A DNA stretch of 64,000 bases from Roseateles koreensis. Its GTDB lineage: Bacteria > Pseudomonadota > Gammaproteobacteria > Burkholderiales > Burkholderiaceae_C. The stretch is from contig NZ_JAQQXS010000015.1 in NCBI RefSeq assembly GCF_028595305.1, positions 52,917-116,916 of the forward strand, in the 5' to 3' direction. The first letter of the stretch is position 1, and the number at the start of each line of letters is the position of its first letter. Under the pieces are notes generated by a model. That model worked only from the letters and a program-made list of their open reading frames with translations, ran no database searches and was not told where the DNA came from. Made by a program: the position numbers and the translations under genes. Positions 46,347 to 55,581 of the stretch are shown here, one piece after another.

Positions 46347-48098
46347 TCAGGCTTTTTGCTTGACGTAGCGGCCGGGCGCCGCCTCGATAGCTTTGTATTT
46401 ACGATTGCCCGGCGTTTTGGGTGCCGGCACCTGCGCGCCGGCGTGGGTCGCCAGCCAGTTCGACCAATCCGTCCACCAGCTGCCGGGATGCTCCACCGCG
46501 GTGGCCTGCCATTGCTCGGCGGTTGCAGGCAAGGCTGCACTCGGGGCGATCCAATGGCTGCGCTTGTTCTTGGCGGGCGGGTTGATCACCCCGGCGATAT
46601 GGCCGGACGCCCCCAGCACAAATCGTTTGTCACCCTTGAAGATCTGCGTGCTCCGGTAGGCGGCATCCCAAGGCACGATGTGGTCTTCACGCGAGCCGTA
46701 AATGTAGACCGGTGATTCAATACGCCCCAGGTCAATCGACTCGCCGCAGACGGTCAGGCGCCCAGGAATGCGCAGCTCATTCTGCAAATAGGTGTGGCGC
46801 AGATACCAGCAGTACATGGGGCCAGCCATATTCGTGGCGTCGCCGTTCCAGTAGAGCAAGTCAAAGGCTGGTGGCGCTTCGCCCTTGAGGTAGTTGCCCA
46901 CCACATAGTTCCAGACCAGGTCGTTGGGCCGCAAAAAGCTGAAGGTGGTCGCCAGTTCCTGGCCTTTAAGCAGGCCGGGGCCTTTGGGTGCATCGGGGCC
47001 GATGGATTTCTCGCGCATCTGCACCAAGGCCTCATCGACAAAAATGTCCAAGATGCCATTGGCCGAGAAGTCAATCAGCGAGGTCAACAAGGTAACACTG
47101 GCAGCCGGTTGCTGGCCGCGCGCCGCCAGCACCGCCAAGGCCGTGGCCAAAATGGTGCCGCCTACGCAAAAGCCCAAGGTGTTGATGGTCTTGGTGCCCG
47201 CAATTTCCTGTGTAACGGTAATGGCCTTGATGGCGGCCTGCTCGATGTAGTCGTCCCAAGTCCAGGCGGCACAGCTGGCATCCGGATTGCGCCAACTCAC
47301 CACGAACACCCGGTGGCCCTGTGCCACCGCATAACGGATCAGGGAGTTCTCGGGCTGCAGGTCAAGGATGTAGAACTTGTTGATGCAAGGCGGGATCAAT
47401 AAGAAGGGCCGCTCATGCACCTTGTCCGTCAAGGGCTTGTATTCGATCAACTGAAAAAAGTCGTTCTCGAACACGATGTCGCCCGGCGTGCTGGCCACGT
47501 TGCGGCCCACTTCAAACGCGCTTTCATCGGTTTGGGACACATGGCCGCGTTGCACATCGGCCCACAGCTGTTGCATGCCCTTGGCAATGCTTTCGCCTTG
47601 CGTCTGCAGGGCCAGCTTTTGGGCTTCAGGGTTCAGCGCCAGAAAATTACTGGGCGAGGCCGCGTCCACAAACTGCTGCACGGCGAAACGGATGCGCTGA
47701 CGGGTCTTTTCTTCCCCCTGCACCTGATCGGCCATCTGCTGCAGCGTCTTGGCGTTGAGCAAGTACAGCTGCGCCATGAATGAAGCCGCCGGATTGGCCT
47801 GCCAGGCCTCGTCGGCAAATCGGCGGTCGGCCAGCGGCTTGGGTGCCGGCGCTTGTAACGAGCCCAAATGCAAGGCGCTGTTCCATATATCGGTGGCCTG
47901 CTTGATGTAGTTTGACTGCAAGTCGCTCAACGCAGTCGGCGGAATTTGCAGACTCAACATGGCGTTCCACAGATCACCCAGCCCGGCCGCCTTGCCCGCC
48001 GCGCTCTCACCCCCAGGGGCACTGGCAGATGCCGCTGCGGCATCTTTTTCAACGGAACTTTCAGACGCCGCTGTGGCGGCTTTCGATTTACGTGCCAT
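46347..48098 (-). CDS. phaC: Class I poly(3-hydroxyalkanoate) synthase
   Basis: 583 residues from ATG 48098 with GGAGG upstream; the frame is open much further, but without conserved sequence. After an Ala/Ser-rich N-terminus, LWNAMLSLQIPPTALSDLQ and the DUF3141-free alpha/beta-hydrolase core follow. The lipase-like box GFCVGGT contains the catalytic cysteine; the later SREDHIVPW holds the Asp and ASGHIAGVINPP the His. It polymerises hydroxybutyryl-CoA on granules. First gene of phaCAB. Confidence 0.97.
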   Translation of the reverse strand: MARKSKAATAASESSVEKDAAAASASAPGGESAAGKAAGLGDLWNAMLSLQIPPTALSDLQSNYIKQATDIWNSALHLGSLQAPAPKPLADRRFADEAWQANPAASFMAQLYLLNAKTLQQMADQVQGEEKTRQRIRFAVQQFVDAASPSNFLALNPEAQKLALQTQGESIAKGMQQLWADVQRGHVSQTDESAFEVGRNVASTPGDIVFENDFFQLIEYKPLTDKVHERPFLLIPPCINKFYILDLQPENSLIRYAVAQGHRVFVVSWRNPDASCAAWTWDDYIEQAAIKAITVTQEIAGTKTINTLGFCVGGTILATALAVLAARGQQPAASVTLLTSLIDFSANGILDIFVDEALVQMREKSIGPDAPKGPGLLKGQELATTFSFLRPNDLVWNYVVGNYLKGEAPPAFDLLYWNGDATNMAGPMYCWYLRHTYLQNELRIPGRLTVCGESIDLGRIESPVYIYGSREDHIVPWDAAYRSTQIFKGDKRFVLGASGHIAGVINPPAKNKRSHWIAPSAALPATAEQWQATAVEHPGSWWTDWSNWLATHAGAQVPAPKTPGNRKYKAIEAAPGRYVKQKA

Positions 48099-48257
48099 GG
48101 GTCTCCTCCCAACGGTCTCAGACCAAAAACTTGAATGTGCCACGGCAAGAGCGGGTTCAGGATTGCGGCGCTGCCCGGCCCGCTTGCCATGGCCTGTTCG
48201 GCTCATTCTCGTCAATCGATGTTGTAACCTCCATCCCTTACCTTGCCATGACACAAC

Positions 48258-48551
48258 ATGAATTTGATTGCAATCACCTGGGGCTATGTGGCGTTGATGA
48301 TGGCCTTGGCCGAGGCCACCAGTACGCAGGGCAGCATTCTTGGCGCGGTGATCACCTTCTTGCTGTACGGAGTGCTTCCGATCGCCATCCTGCACTACAT
48401 CCTTGGCAGCCCCGGTCGACGAGCGTTGAGCAAAAAGCGTGCCTTGCTGGAAGAAACGGGCGATCAAGCCCCCGTGCCCACTTCAACACAAGGCAATGGC
48501 GGCGACCATGCGCCCACCGGGCGGCTCCCGGCGGAAGGAAAAGAACCGTGA
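48258..48551 (+). CDS. Small inner-membrane protein of unknown function
   Basis: 97 residues. Two hydrophobic helices (residues ~3-20 and ~28-48, ending LLYGVLPIAILHYILGSPG), then a basic stretch (RRALSKKRALLEE) and a disordered tail. It reads divergently from phaC with 159 bp between them. Its last 69 bp overlap the 3' end of the convergent pgeF gene. I recall similar short proteins in Comamonadaceae but no named family. Confidence 0.7.
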   Translation: MNLIAITWGYVALMMALAEATSTQGSILGAVITFLLYGVLPIAILHYILGSPGRRALSKKRALLEETGDQAPVPTSTQGNGGDHAPTGRLPAEGKEP

Positions 48552-49298
48552 GCGTTCACTGAACGTACACCACTCACCGCCGCTGACGCGCCCCACCCCC
48601 AGTGCCTGAAGACGCAGGCGCGCCAAACCCGCCAAGTCGGCATGCCAGCGCGCCTCGCCGGACGCCTTGGGGCGGTAGCGAAAAAAGGCGGTGTCCGCCA
48701 ACACCGGAGCTTGGCCAAAAGCCTGCAAAACGTCGGCCCCCACTTCAAAGGCATCCGGGCCGATGCAAGCGCCCAACCAGGCCTGCACCTTTTCGGGGCG
48801 GCACCCTGCGGCGGTGCACAAGGCGGCCACTGTGTTCTCCAACACGCCGCCGGCCAAACCGCGCCAACCCGCATGGGCCCCCGCGACCCCGCCAGGCGCA
48901 GCGAACAACACCGGCAAGCAATCCGCCACCTGAATGGCCACGCCCACGCCGGCTTGCGTACTGACGCCTGCATCAGCCACCCACAAGTGGCCGGGCGCAC
49001 TCTGGACTGCCTGTGTCTCATGGGCCGCGCACAACACGGCCACGTCAACGCCGTGGACTTGCTGCAAAAATACCGCCTCAGCCCCCAGGGCTTGGCTTAC
49101 TCGCGCCCGGTTTTGCGCAACCGCTTCAGGCGCATCCCCCACGGCAGAGCCCACATTCAAACTGGCAAACATGCCTGCGCTCACGCCGCCCGCACGGGTG
49201 GTCATAAAGGCCCGCACGGGCAAACCCTCAAACGCTGGCCGCAGCCAGTCGGGGTGGATCAACGGGCTGACTTCATTCAGCCTGATTTCATTCAGCAT
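48483..49298 (-). CDS. pgeF: PgeF/YfiH family protein (purine nucleoside phosphorylase/laccase-like)
   Basis: 271 residues from ATG 49298, overlapping the maiA stop by 11 bp. Typical features: FMTTRAGGVSAGMFASLNVG, QVHGVDVAVL, VADCLPVLFA and AHAGWRGLAGGVLENTV, which carry the Cys/His zinc ligands. Relatives act as purine nucleoside phosphorylases and edit peptidoglycan precursors (PgeF). Confidence 0.92.
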   Translation of the reverse strand: MLNEIRLNEVSPLIHPDWLRPAFEGLPVRAFMTTRAGGVSAGMFASLNVGSAVGDAPEAVAQNRARVSQALGAEAVFLQQVHGVDVAVLCAAHETQAVQSAPGHLWVADAGVSTQAGVGVAIQVADCLPVLFAAPGGVAGAHAGWRGLAGGVLENTVAALCTAAGCRPEKVQAWLGACIGPDAFEVGADVLQAFGQAPVLADTAFFRYRPKASGEARWHADLAGLARLRLQALGVGRVSGGEWCTFSERSRFFSFRREPPGGRMVAAIALC

Positions 49299-49920
49299 CA
49301 GGGCAAGCGCTCGGCTGCGTCTTGGCAAAAGCGTCCAGCGTCATGCAGTGCTCAAACACTCGCATCACGGTGGGCACATGATCCAGCCGGCAGTCGAAGC
49401 GCTGCGCATTGAAAATCTGCGGTACCAGCAAACAGTCGGCCAAACCCGGCGTGTCGCCGTGGCAAAAGGCGCCACTCATGCCGGCCAGGCGCTGCTCAAC
49501 AACCGCCAGACCCGACTCCACCCAATGGCGGTACCAGCGGTTTTTGTTGTCTTCGTCCATGCCCAACTCTTTGCTGAGGTAGCGCAAGACCCGCAGATTA
49601 TTGAGGGGATGGATTTCACAAGCAATGTCTTGCGCCAAGGCACGCACCCGCGCGCGGCCCAAGGCATCAGGCGGCAACAACGCGGGCTCCGGATGGGTTT
49701 CATCCAGGTACTCGATGATCGCCATGGACTGGCTGACCAAGGCATCGCCGTCGCGCAGCAGCGGCACCAGCCGCGACACCGAGGCGCTGGCATACGCCGG
49801 GTCAAACTGCTCGTTGCGTGCGAGATGTACCGAGCGATAGTCGTAATCCAGCCCCTTGAGTGCCAAAGCAATTCGCACCCGGTACGAGGCTGACGAGCGG
49901 AAATAATTGAAGAGTTCCAT
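49288..49920 (-). CDS. maiA: Maleylacetoacetate isomerase (zeta-class GST)
   Basis: 210 residues. The N-terminal thioredoxin-like domain contains YFRSSASYRVRIAL, the Ser-Ser-x-Ser signature of zeta-class GSTs, and LVSQSMAIIEYLDE. The C-terminal half is helical (CEIHPLNNLRVLRYL). Isomerises maleylacetoacetate or maleylpyruvate with glutathione in aromatic catabolism. No partner pathway genes adjoin it. Confidence 0.93.
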   Translation of the reverse strand: MELFNYFRSSASYRVRIALALKGLDYDYRSVHLARNEQFDPAYASASVSRLVPLLRDGDALVSQSMAIIEYLDETHPEPALLPPDALGRARVRALAQDIACEIHPLNNLRVLRYLSKELGMDEDNKNRWYRHWVESGLAVVEQRLAGMSGAFCHGDTPGLADCLLVPQIFNAQRFDCRLDHVPTVMRVFEHCMTLDAFAKTQPSACPDAE

Positions 49921-50013
49921 GGAGGGGAATCATGCCATGGTCATGCCCCTCTGGCACCTGATTCTGCAGCCTGTTGCGGCTCCCGAATCGAACACCCAGC
50001 TACACTGAATCCC

Positions 50014-50562
50014 ATGTTCACGCACCGACGCTTCAAGTTCTGCCCCAACTGCGGCGCCGCCGTCGATTACCGGGTACCGGCTGATGACAACCGGGCCCGC
50101 GCCACCTGCGACGCCTGTAGCAGCATTCACTATGAAAACCCGATCAATGTCGTCGGGACCCTGCCCGTTTGGGGCGAGCAGGTGCTGCTGTGCCGGCGCG
50201 CTATCGAGCCGCGTCACGGCTTCTGGACGCTGCCCGCTGGTTTTCTGGAACTGGGCGAAAGCTGCGCCGATGGCGCCCTGCGTGAAACCGACGAAGAGGC
50301 CGGTGCGCAGATCGAATTACAGCCGCTCTACACCTTGATGAATGTGCTGCGCGTGGGGCAAATTCACCTGTACTACCGCGCCCGGCTGCTGTCACCCACC
50401 TTCAACCCCGGCCCAGAGACGCTGGAAGCGCGGCTCTTTCATGAGCACGAGGTGCCGTGGGAGGAACTGGCGTTCCGCACGGTGCGCGAAACCCTGCAAC
50501 GCTTCTTCGAAGACCGCCGGCTGGGGCGCCCGTTCGAGCTGTACTGCGCGAACATCGAATAG
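50014..50562 (+). CDS. Nudix hydrolase with N-terminal zinc ribbon
   Basis: 182 residues. A zinc ribbon with Cys10-x2-Cys13 and Cys32-x2-Cys35, then the Nudix domain: GFLELGESCADGALRETDEEAG matches G-x5-E-x7-R-E-x2-E-E-x-G once the fragment is aligned. Relatives with this architecture hydrolyse ADP-ribose, FAD or similar nucleoside diphosphates. It stands alone between maiA and lapD, divergent from maiA by 93 bp. Confidence 0.92.
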   Translation: MFTHRRFKFCPNCGAAVDYRVPADDNRARATCDACSSIHYENPINVVGTLPVWGEQVLLCRRAIEPRHGFWTLPAGFLELGESCADGALRETDEEAGAQIELQPLYTLMNVLRVGQIHLYYRARLLSPTFNPGPETLEARLFHEHEVPWEELAFRTVRETLQRFFEDRRLGRPFELYCANIE

Positions 50563-50609
50563 CCGCTGAAGGCCGGCGTTAGTGATTCGCTCGGCCCGTC
50601 TGGCCACCC

Positions 50610-52568
50610 TCAGCGCGCCGCAGCGCGGCCCGTGGCCCAAGGCCCGGTCACGCCGTCAAGCTCGCAATCCCAAAGCGCCTGTACATCCATGGCGTCGCTG
50701 ACCCCCTCGGCATAGACCTTCAGCGCCAAGCTGCGCAACATCACCACCATGCCGCGCACAAAGGCGGCGCGTGCGGCGTCGCCAGAAACACCGCTGACCA
50801 CGGCGACGTCGAGCTTCACGTAGTCCAAGCCCGCTTGGTAGAGGCGATCCACCTCGGCCAGACCGGCGCCCACATGCTCCAGCCCCAGCTTGACGCCCAG
50901 CGGGCGAAGTTGGCGGCCCATCTCCAGCAGCAGATCGAAATGTGCGACCGCGGCCCCTTCCGCCAGCTCAAGACCCAATTTCCGCGCCGCCTGCGGCGAC
51001 TGGAACACCGACTCCCGCAGCCGGGCTACAAAACCTCCGTCCAGCAGGGAGGCGGGCGCAATATTGACGCAACGAGGCAAGTCATCGGCCGCAATGGCCT
51101 CCAATGCGAGGGCGACCGCCAACAAATCAACCTCAGCAGTCAAACGGCTGCGCTGGGCCAGGGGCAACCAGCGCGCGGCGGGCTCAAAGGCTCCGCCTTG
51201 CTCCAGTTGCAACTGGAGCGGGCATTCCTGATGCGCCAGGTGGCCGGCTTTGTCCAGCACCGGATAGGCCACCAAACGCCCGCGGCGGTCTTTCAACGCA
51301 GCCAAAATTTGCGCCCGCCACGCTTGCTCGCCCTGTGCCATCCCTGCGGGCCCTGCCAGCCCCGCCGGGCCAGACTCCGCCGCACTGATGACCGGGGGAC
51401 TCACCACCACCGCGAAGCCGGCCAGGCTTTCAGCCTGCGCCAAGGCCGCGTCGGCCGCGCCAAACCATTGGCCCACGGCTTGGTGGCGCGGCAGATCCAC
51501 AGCGCTCAAGGCCAATTGAATGCCATTGCCAATAGCCGGCAAGCTGGCACGCAAGGCTTCATTCAAGGCATGCGCTGTCTCACCCGCCACATCGGGTGCG
51601 GGCAGCCACAGCGCAAAGTCAGCGCCATTCAAACGCCCGGCTAAACATCCTCGCACGCGGTCCGGGTAGGCTTTCACCGCTTTAGCAATGGTCAGCAGAA
51701 TTTCGTCCACCGCCGGCCGGCCCAGGCGTTGGTTGAGCCCGACCAGATCCCGCAGTCTCAACAGCACCAAGCCAGCACGCGCCGGCCCCTCATCTCGGCC
51801 CAGCGCTGAACTCAATTCAGCCATGAAGTGTTTGCGCGTACTCATGCCGGTGAGCGGATCGCAATGGGCTTGGATGCGTAGCACATGCAGCTGCTCCGCC
51901 TGGGCCTCAAACATGCCGCCCAGGCGCTGCACCATCGCGTTCATGGCCTGCGTCAGGCCACGCAACTCAGGTACCTCGGACTCCGGCACCACCTTGAAAT
52001 TTCCCTCCACCACGGCATGGGCCTGCGCAACCACATCGTCCAAGGGACGGCGAATTCGCCGCAACACCGAAAACGCCGCCAGGCCAGCCAAGCCGCCCAC
52101 GCAGGCCAGGATCAGTGCAATACGGGTCACGCAGCGCCACAGCTCGTCATGTGCATAGGCAGACTGGCTGCTGACTTCGACGGAACCAATGGCATTCCAG
52201 CCATTCGACACCTGCGCCACGCCGGGCTGCACCACGATGGGCGTCAGCGCAACAAACCAGGCCGGCGCGTGGCTCAGCGCGGGCGGGCCATGGCGCTCCA
52301 CCTTCGGTTTGCCATCGGCCCCGCGCAAGGTCACGCTCTGGTAGTAACCGGTATCGAACAAGGCCGACATCTGCAGGTCCATCAGCACCGGGTCGCCTTG
52401 TTGCTGCGACAACACCAGTGCCAGCGCCTGCGCGTTGTCACTGTTTTTCATTTGCAGCTCGGTTTGCAGCAACAAGCGCACCGAGGCCGTGGACACCGCC
52501 ACGCTGCCCAGCAAAGAGGCCAACACCAAGCCAATCACCAACAAACCAATCTGACGCATCAAGGACAT
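50610..52568 (-). CDS. lapD: LapD-like c-di-GMP receptor (HAMP, degenerate GGDEF and EAL)
   Basis: 652 residues from ATG 52568 (MSLMRQIGLLVIGLVLAS). First helix ~5-25, periplasmic LapD/MoxY-type sensor domain ~28-155 (ALALVLSQQQGDPVLMDLQ), second helix ~157-177, HAMP, then a GGDEF domain with the motif degraded to NGADF and an EAL domain with AYPVL and ECPL where active enzymes have the metal-binding EAL. That pattern fits a c-di-GMP-binding receptor without catalysis. LapD holds the LapG protease, whose gene is 34 bp upstream, when c-di-GMP is high. No GcbC-type partner is visible. Confidence 0.93.
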   Translation of the reverse strand: MSLMRQIGLLVIGLVLASLLGSVAVSTASVRLLLQTELQMKNSDNAQALALVLSQQQGDPVLMDLQMSALFDTGYYQSVTLRGADGKPKVERHGPPALSHAPAWFVALTPIVVQPGVAQVSNGWNAIGSVEVSSQSAYAHDELWRCVTRIALILACVGGLAGLAAFSVLRRIRRPLDDVVAQAHAVVEGNFKVVPESEVPELRGLTQAMNAMVQRLGGMFEAQAEQLHVLRIQAHCDPLTGMSTRKHFMAELSSALGRDEGPARAGLVLLRLRDLVGLNQRLGRPAVDEILLTIAKAVKAYPDRVRGCLAGRLNGADFALWLPAPDVAGETAHALNEALRASLPAIGNGIQLALSAVDLPRHQAVGQWFGAADAALAQAESLAGFAVVVSPPVISAAESGPAGLAGPAGMAQGEQAWRAQILAALKDRRGRLVAYPVLDKAGHLAHQECPLQLQLEQGGAFEPAARWLPLAQRSRLTAEVDLLAVALALEAIAADDLPRCVNIAPASLLDGGFVARLRESVFQSPQAARKLGLELAEGAAVAHFDLLLEMGRQLRPLGVKLGLEHVGAGLAEVDRLYQAGLDYVKLDVAVVSGVSGDAARAAFVRGMVVMLRSLALKVYAEGVSDAMDVQALWDCELDGVTGPWATGRAAAR

Positions 52569-52602
52569 GAACAACCCCCAGCAGAAATCATTTTTTCGTT
52601 CC

Positions 52603-53313
52603 TCAGAAACCTTCAGCCCGCGCCTTGGCCAACAAATCGCGCCACATCGACAAGCGCTGCAAAGGGTCGCCCGCTGACGTAGAACCCACCCCCTGCCACA
52701 AGCCCTCGCCATTGAAGCTGAACACCGGCTGCAAATCGGGGCGCTGAGACGCGGGACGCACATCGGCAATCAGATTGTCCAAAATCAAAGGCTCGGCCCC
52801 AGGCTGTGCATAGTAGGCCAGCACCATATGGGCCACCGAGCGCCCTGCCTGCGAAGCACGCACATACACCATGCGCAGCTTGGCAACGGGAGTGCCCGCC
52901 GACAGCAGACCGTAGTATTTGGCGATGGCGTAGTCTTCGCAATCGCCTTCGCCTTTGCTCAAGGCTTCAAGCGGACTGGCCCAGTAGTCGATCTTCCCCC
53001 ACACCTCGATGTCTTCATGAAATTCGATGTGCTTGTTGAAGAACGCATTCACCTCCGTCAGGCGCTGCACTTCGTCCAGGCTGGCAACATGCTCGATCAT
53101 GGCCAACATCAGCTTGGCTTCTGACACCGTTTTGGGCGAATGCTTTGCCGCGGCTTCCAACACCCGCGCCGTGTCAAGCGCCTGACTGACCGACCCGCTG
53201 AACATAGCCAGCAAACACACCATCGTCATCACCGCCGCCGCGCAGGTGCGTGAATTCAGACGCGCCAGCCGGGCGGGTCTGAATAGTGCAATGCGATGAG
53301 CATTAAGTGGCAT
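52603..53313 (-). CDS. lapG: LapG-like periplasmic cysteine protease
   Basis: 236 residues with a signal peptide (region ~25-45, MVCLLAMFSGSVSQA). Bacterial transglutaminase-like cysteine peptidase: the triad is Cys in GEGDCEDYAIAKYY, His in SVAHMVLAYY and Asp in PLILDNL. It cleaves the N-terminal retention module of LapA-type adhesins, and is sequestered by LapD. The adhesin gene is not in this window. Upstream of lapD in a two-gene operon. Confidence 0.94.
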   Translation of the reverse strand: MPLNAHRIALFRPARLARLNSRTCAAAVMTMVCLLAMFSGSVSQALDTARVLEAAAKHSPKTVSEAKLMLAMIEHVASLDEVQRLTEVNAFFNKHIEFHEDIEVWGKIDYWASPLEALSKGEGDCEDYAIAKYYGLLSAGTPVAKLRMVYVRASQAGRSVAHMVLAYYAQPGAEPLILDNLIADVRPASQRPDLQPVFSFNGEGLWQGVGSTSAGDPLQRLSMWRDLLAKARAEGF

Positions 53314-53402
53314 TCAGTGCAGGTTTAAAGTTATCAAACTCCGGGGCAAGAAGCTGTTACCCGGGACATAATCCGTTGCACTTTACAGGCTGATTCTGGT
53401 TA

Positions 53403-54302
53403 ATGCGCCTTACCACCAGCCAAATTCACTCTCGCCCCATGAGCACCCTCACGATCCGCCAAGAAATTGACAAAGCCCGCCAGACGGGGCCGCTCAAGCA
53501 AATCGTTATTCCCCCATGCCCTGAGCTGTTGGCTCGCTTGCAACAAGCCATGAGCAGCAGCCAACCTGACCTGACTGAAGTGGCCCGCATTGCGGCCAGC
53601 GACGTGGCCATGTCGGCCACCTTGCTGCGTTTGGCCAACAGCCCCATCCATCTGTCGGACGGCATGCCTTGCAACACCGTAGGCCAGGCCATGACCCGCA
53701 TCGGCTTGAACGAAACCAGCCAGGTGATGACCGGCTTTCTGCTGCGCAATGCCATCCCGGTCAACAACCCCCACCTGACCCGCTTTTGGGAGCGCTCAAC
53801 CAAGCGCGCCATCGCCATGGCCTTTGTGGCGCGCCAACTGCCCGGCTTGTCGCCAGACTTGGCGCACACCTTCGGCTTGTTCTGCCATGTCGGCATGCCC
53901 GTGCTGCTGCAGAGTTTGCGGGGCTATGGCTCCACCATGGTTGAAGCCGCCGCGCGCATCGACCGTCCCTATATCGCCACCGAAAACGCCAATCACCGTA
54001 CCGATCACGCGGTGGCCGGCGCCTTGCTGGCCCGCGCCTGGAACATGGCCCCCGAATTGATGGCGGCAATCCGCCTGCACCACGACTACGCCTCTCTCGG
54101 CAGCTCCGACATCGAGCCCGAAGTGCACACCCTGGTGGCCGCCGGCCTGATCGCTGAACACCTGATGCGCCAGCACGAAGGGCTGAACGACGACACCGAC
54201 TGGGCCACCCACCACGGCGCAGCCATGGACTGGCTGCACGTCACGCCAGCCGACATCGAACAGTGGGACGATCAGTTGCGGCCGGTGCTGGATTACGCTT
54301 GA
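53403..54302 (+). CDS. HDOD domain protein
   Basis: 299 residues from ATG 53403, or 287 from the ATG at 53439 (MSTLTIRQEIDKARQTG), which starts the conserved part; neither has a clear ribosome site. The HDOD domain is recognisable by IVIPPCPELLARLQQAMS, VARIAASDVAMSATLLRLANSP, NEHRTDHAVAGALLARAW-type histidines (here ENANHRTDHAVAG) and IRLHHDYASLG. These domains act in signal transduction. It lies divergently from lapG, 89 bp away, which suggests but does not prove a link to attachment control. Confidence 0.88.
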   Translation: MRLTTSQIHSRPMSTLTIRQEIDKARQTGPLKQIVIPPCPELLARLQQAMSSSQPDLTEVARIAASDVAMSATLLRLANSPIHLSDGMPCNTVGQAMTRIGLNETSQVMTGFLLRNAIPVNNPHLTRFWERSTKRAIAMAFVARQLPGLSPDLAHTFGLFCHVGMPVLLQSLRGYGSTMVEAAARIDRPYIATENANHRTDHAVAGALLARAWNMAPELMAAIRLHHDYASLGSSDIEPEVHTLVAAGLIAEHLMRQHEGLNDDTDWATHHGAAMDWLHVTPADIEQWDDQLRPVLDYA

Positions 54303-54314
54303 TCTGTTGATGAA

Positions 54315-54341
54315 GGGTCGTCTGAGCAAAGCAGACAACCC
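54315..54341. terminator. Hairpin between the HDOD and porin genes
   Basis: GGGTCGTCTG (54315-54324) and CAGACAACCC (54332-54341) pair with one mismatch around a 7-nt loop in the gap between convergent genes. No T-run. Confidence 0.35.
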
Positions 54342-54399
54342 CTCGAAGCAAGCCACTCAATGGCCCGTCACCGGGCTGCTGAGTCTGAGTTTTCCAAAG

Positions 54400-55425
54400 T
54401 CAAAAGCTATGGCGAACACCAAGCTGCAAGGCCGTCACGTCTTGGCCCAAACCGGTGTGGGGCCCGGCGCCGGTGGCACCGTCGGTGGAATAGCCTGTCA
54501 GGCTGCCGTTTTGGATGCTGGAAACCACCGCGTAAACGCGCGTGCGTTGACTCAAATCGTGACTGTAGACCAAGCTCCATTGGCTTGCGCGACTGCCTTC
54601 CAGATGGCGAGTTCGACTGCTCGCCACACCGGCACTCAGAGTGTCTCTGCTTGACAGGGGAATATTGGCGCCCAGAAATGCCTCGGTTCGGTCCACCGCA
54701 TCCAATCCACCAAAGTTTTGAATGGCCTGCATCCCGCCTGACAGGCGAACGACGCCAAAGTCATAGGCCGCCACCATGACCGCGAAGGTTTCATCCCGCT
54801 GATCCGCCGAGTCACGGCGCGTCTGGCTCCCTGAGACGCCGACGCTAAAGGCTCCGCCCACATACTGGGCGCTCAAGGCATAGTGATTGCCTTGGCTCGT
54901 GGCGCCTTTTTCGCCCAGAGCCAGCATGGCCGAAGCCGAGAAGCCCCCCCAAGTCGGCGTGGCGTAGACCACGGCATTGTTCTTGCGCAGATTTACCGAC
55001 GCCACGCCACTGGCGAAAGGCGAGCCAGCGGCCGTCCCCAGGGCATCGAAGTTGTCAACCAGCAGGTAAGTCGGCGTGTGTTGCCGCCCCAGGGTCAGGG
55101 TACCCGCCGTGCTGCTGGCCAGGCCCGCATAGGCCTGACGCCCGAATGCCAGCCCGCCTTGGCCCTGCGTGCCTGTGTCGGCATTGATGCCCATTTCCAG
55201 TTGGAACACCGTTTTCAACCCTTGCCCCAGGTCTTCAGCCCCCTTGAAGCCCAGGCGCGACCCGTTGAGGCCGCCAGATTGCAGGGCAAACTGGTTGCCC
55301 CCTCCGCCATGCCCGTACTGGCCAAAGAGGTCAACCATGCCGTAAACAGCGACGGATGAGTCCGCAAAGCTTGCCAGAGGAGCCAGCAGAATCGAGAGGA
55401 CCAGAGGAATTTTTTTGCAATGCAT
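54400..55425 (-). CDS. General porin (Omp32-like)
   Basis: 341 residues from ATG 55425, with GGAG seven bases upstream. Signal peptide to about residue 21 (LAPLASFADSS). SSVAVYGMVDLFGQYGHGG is the first barrel strand of the betaproteobacterial 16-stranded porins, GRQAYAGLASSTAGTLTLGRQ and VYATPTWGGFSASAML follow, and the last residue is Phe (GVRHSF). A trimeric outer-membrane channel for small anions is expected. Just downstream of the tauC gene on the same strand but with its own leader. Confidence 0.94.
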   Translation of the reverse strand: MHCKKIPLVLSILLAPLASFADSSVAVYGMVDLFGQYGHGGGGNQFALQSGGLNGSRLGFKGAEDLGQGLKTVFQLEMGINADTGTQGQGGLAFGRQAYAGLASSTAGTLTLGRQHTPTYLLVDNFDALGTAAGSPFASGVASVNLRKNNAVVYATPTWGGFSASAMLALGEKGATSQGNHYALSAQYVGGAFSVGVSGSQTRRDSADQRDETFAVMVAAYDFGVVRLSGGMQAIQNFGGLDAVDRTEAFLGANIPLSSRDTLSAGVASSRTRHLEGSRASQWSLVYSHDLSQRTRVYAVVSSIQNGSLTGYSTDGATGAGPHTGLGQDVTALQLGVRHSF

Positions 55426-55581
55426 GTCAATACTCCATTGAATAAATGCGAGACGTGAGAACAATAAAAGCGACGCCGTCAGGCATGCGGCGGCCCGCCC
55501 TGCACTCGTGCGCGAGGACAAACTGGGCTACGAGGATGCGAAGCAGTGGATGTTTTGTGTCGGCTCAGTGCGCGCGATGGC

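Noticed and set aside
46347..48467. Extended 706-residue reading of PhaC
   Set aside because: The extra N-terminal part is not PhaC-like; ATG 48098 has a strong ribosome site and gives the usual class I length.
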